Below are positions 14,916 to 16,393 of a DNA stretch of 16,393 nucleotides, piece after piece. The position numbers and the translations under genes were made by a program. How positions within the stretch are numbered: position 1 is the first letter of the stretch; each line of letters opens with the position of its first letter. A model generated the notes under the pieces. That model ran no database searches, had not been told where the DNA came from, and was given only the letters and a program-made list of their open reading frames with translations. The stretch is from AC-69 sp044869895 (GTDB taxonomy: Bacteria; Actinomycetota; UBA4738; HRBIN12): contig JBIOXZ010000066.1 of the NCBI GenBank assembly GCA_044869895.1, positions 1-16,393 of the forward strand. The letters run 5' to 3'.

Positions 14916-15676
14916 GGCTGGCCAAGCGGATCATCCCCTGTCTCGACGTCGACGCCGGCAGGGTGGTGAAGGGCGTTCGGTTCGAGGACCTCCGTGACGC
15001 GGGCGATCCCGTGGAGCTGGCGGCGCGGTACGACGCGGAGGGTGGCGACGAGCTCGTCTTCCTGGACATCACGGCGACGCTCGAGGGCCGGCGGGCCACC
15101 CTCGACGTCGTCTCGCGGACCGCGGAGCAGGTGTTCATCCCGCTCACCGTGGGTGGAGGCGTGAGGAGCGAGGACGACGTTCGGGCATTGCTCCGGGCGG
15201 GCGCGGACAAGGTCTCGCTGAACACCGCCGCCGTTCGCGAGCCGACCCTCCTGTCCCGTTGCGCAGACCGGTTCGGCACGCAGTGCATGGTCGTGGCGAT
15301 CGACGCGAAGCGGCGGAACGGCGATGGGTGGGGGGTCGTGGTCGAAGCGGGCCGCACGCCGACAGAGCGCGACGCGGTTGCGTGGGCGGTCGAGGCCACG
15401 GAGCGCCGAGGGGCCGGCGAGGTCCTGCTGACGTCAATGGACCGGGACGGTACCGGCGAGGGCTACGATCTTGAGCTCCTTCAGGCCGTGTCCTCGGCGG
15501 TGGCGGTGCCGGTCGTGGCTAGCGGCGGTGCGGGATCGGTCGAGCATCTCGCCAAGGCCCTCATCGAGGGACGGGCCGACGCGGTGCTCGCCGCATCGCG
15601 ATTCCACTCCGGCGAGCTCTCCATCCGGGAGGTCAAGGAGGGCCTGGCCCGAAAGCGGATCCCGGTGAGGCTGTGA
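14912..15676 (+). CDS. hisF: HisF, cyclase subunit of imidazoleglycerol-phosphate synthase
   Basis: A TIM-barrel lyase/cyclase of 254 residues that uses ammonia delivered by HisH to turn PRFAR into imidazoleglycerol phosphate and AICAR. The catalytic aspartates are Asp12 (IIPCLDVDAGRVVKG) and Asp131 (VVAIDAKR), one position later than in Thermotoga HisF. Arg6, matching the gate arginine at the HisH-facing end of the ammonia channel, is kept. Other motifs are VGGGVRSEDD and the phosphate-binding VVASGGAGS. The length is normal. The intact cyclase contrasts with the altered triad in its partner HisH. The ATG overlaps the hisA stop by four bases; the frame is open far upstream, but there it overlaps hisH and hisA. 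Confidence 0.97.
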   Translation: MRLAKRIIPCLDVDAGRVVKGVRFEDLRDAGDPVELAARYDAEGGDELVFLDITATLEGRRATLDVVSRTAEQVFIPLTVGGGVRSEDDVRALLRAGADKVSLNTAAVREPTLLSRCADRFGTQCMVVAIDAKRRNGDGWGVVVEAGRTPTERDAVAWAVEATERRGAGEVLLTSMDRDGTGEGYDLELLQAVSSAVAVPVVASGGAGSVEHLAKALIEGRADAVLAASRFHSGELSIREVKEGLARKRIPVRL

Positions 15677-15999
15677 TGGAACGGGTGGACATCGAGGCGT
15701 TGACGTTCGACGACCGTGGCCTGCTCCCGGCCATCGTCCAGGACGCCGAGAACGACGAGGTGCTGATGATGGCCTGGATGAGTCGGGAGTCGGTGGAGCG
15801 GACCCTGAGCGAGGGCAGGACCGTATTCTGGAGCCGGTCGCGGAACGAGCTGTGGCGCAAGGGCGAGAGCAGCGGCCACGTCCAGCACGTTGAGGAGGTC
15901 CGGGTGGACTGCGACGGTGACGTCCTGCTCGTCCGGGTCCACCAGGTGGGCCCGGCCTGCCACCTGGGCCGACGAACCTGCTTCCACCGGGGGCTGTGA
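15676..15999 (+). CDS. hisI: Phosphoribosyl-AMP cyclohydrolase
   Basis: A 107-residue zinc enzyme that opens the adenine ring of PR-AMP, the third step of the pathway. Family motifs include NDEVLMMAWM, FWSRSRNELWRKGESSGHVQHV, split here as FWSRSRNELWRKGE and SSGHVQHV, and the metal-binding end VDCDGD followed by GPACHLGRRTCF. It is monofunctional: no HisE (PR-ATP pyrophosphatase) domain is fused at the C-terminus. The start is ambiguous. GTG at 15673 overlaps the hisF stop by four bases, while ATG at 15676 overlaps it by one. I chose ATG because the GTGAGG motif (15664-15669) then sits six bases away rather than three. The end has the same GTGATG junction with hisG. Confidence 0.95.
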   Translation: MERVDIEALTFDDRGLLPAIVQDAENDEVLMMAWMSRESVERTLSEGRTVFWSRSRNELWRKGESSGHVQHVEEVRVDCDGDVLLVRVHQVGPACHLGRRTCFHRGL

Positions 16000-16393
16000 T
16001 GCTGCGCCTGGTCATCCCGAAGGGGTCGCTCGAGGACCAGACCCTCCGGCTGCTCGAGGCGGCAGATCTCCACGTCCGCCGGGGCTCTCCCCGCGACTAC
16101 CACGGCACGGTCGACGACGAACGCATCGAGCGCATCTCGCTCCTCCGGCCGCAGGAGATCCCGACCTATATCCAGGACGGGCTGTTCGACCTCGGCATCA
16201 CCGGGCGGGATTGGATCGAGGAGACCGGCGCCGATGTCGAGGTCCTGGCCCCGCTCGAGTACGCGAAGACCGGCACCGGTCGGGGCGTGCGCATCGTGCT
16301 GGCCGTTCCCGGCGACCACCCTGCGAACAGCGCGAAGGAGCTCCCGCCCGATTCACGCATCTCCACCGAGTACGTAAACCTCACCCGCCGATA
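15999..16393 (+). CDS. hisG: ATP phosphoribosyltransferase, N-terminal part (3' end outside window)
   Basis: This is the first and normally feedback-controlled enzyme of the histidine pathway, joining ATP and PRPP. About 131 codons are visible before the window ends. The N-terminus MLRLVIPKGSLEDQT, the segment IPTYIQDGLFDLGITGRDWI (about 52-71) and STEYVNLTRR near the edge match HisG. Whether it is the long form with a C-terminal regulatory domain or the short form that needs HisZ cannot be seen. The long form is suggested by the first motif and by the absence of an adjacent hisZ within view. The ATG at 15999 shares one base with the hisI stop; a GTG at 15996 is the alternative. Having the committed-step gene last in the operon is notable but not unique. 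Confidence 0.93.
   Translation, partial: MLRLVIPKGSLEDQTLRLLEAADLHVRRGSPRDYHGTVDDERIERISLLRPQEIPTYIQDGLFDLGITGRDWIEETGADVEVLAPLEYAKTGTGRGVRIVLAVPGDHPANSAKELPPDSRISTEYVNLTRR

Overview
The window is a GC-rich bacterial chromosome segment, coding almost end to end. It most likely comes from an actinobacterium (Actinomycetota). The main evidence is a cell-wall/phospho-signalling cluster in the characteristic actinobacterial order (FhaA, FhaB, PstP, RodA/FtsW, PbpA, PknB with PASTA repeats), together with a hisDCBHAFI gene order and many GTG starts. One differences from the mycobacterial cluster is that pknA is absent, and several proteins are compact or variant. I infer a less-studied actinobacterial lineage rather than a well-known genus. 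No mobile element, CRISPR array or rRNA is visible.

Layout. Bases 1-657 (+) hold the C-terminal part of a sensor histidine kinase. It converges with a minus-strand group: a tRNA-Leu(CAG) at 1868-1952, a small DoxX-type membrane protein at 1354-1788, and a stand-alone ClpC N-domain protein with a C-terminal zinc-ribbon-like tail at 676-1332. Bases 1953-2069 form a divergent promoter region with a perfect TATAAT box facing the plus strand. From 2070 to the right edge every gene is on the plus strand, and almost all are joined by 1- or 4-base overlaps or directly abutting stop/start codons.

The first block (2070-8873) is the cell-wall growth and division regulation cluster. PknB is a Ser/Thr kinase whose external PASTA repeats sense the wall. 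PstP is its phosphatase, FhaA and FhaB are phosphothreonine readers, and the SEDS glycosyltransferase and PbpA transpeptidase build the wall. A 534-residue tandem ThyX-like protein follows 11 bases later (8885-10489). After a 29-base gap come a 60-residue one-pass membrane protein and the histidine block hisD-hisC-hisB-hisH-hisA-hisF-hisI-hisG (10702 to the right edge, hisG cut off). No hisE is seen.

The most notable points are: (1) HisH has Arg in place of the catalytic-triad His (FRPEKSS instead of FHPEKSS); (2) the two halves of the ThyX-like protein carry complementary damaged signatures, one keeping the serine and the other keeping RHR; (3) a ClpC N-domain occurs without any ATPase, fused to a four-cysteine tail; and (4) an uncharacterised His-tailed membrane peptide sits at the head of the his run. 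No stretch over 300 bases lacks a gene.
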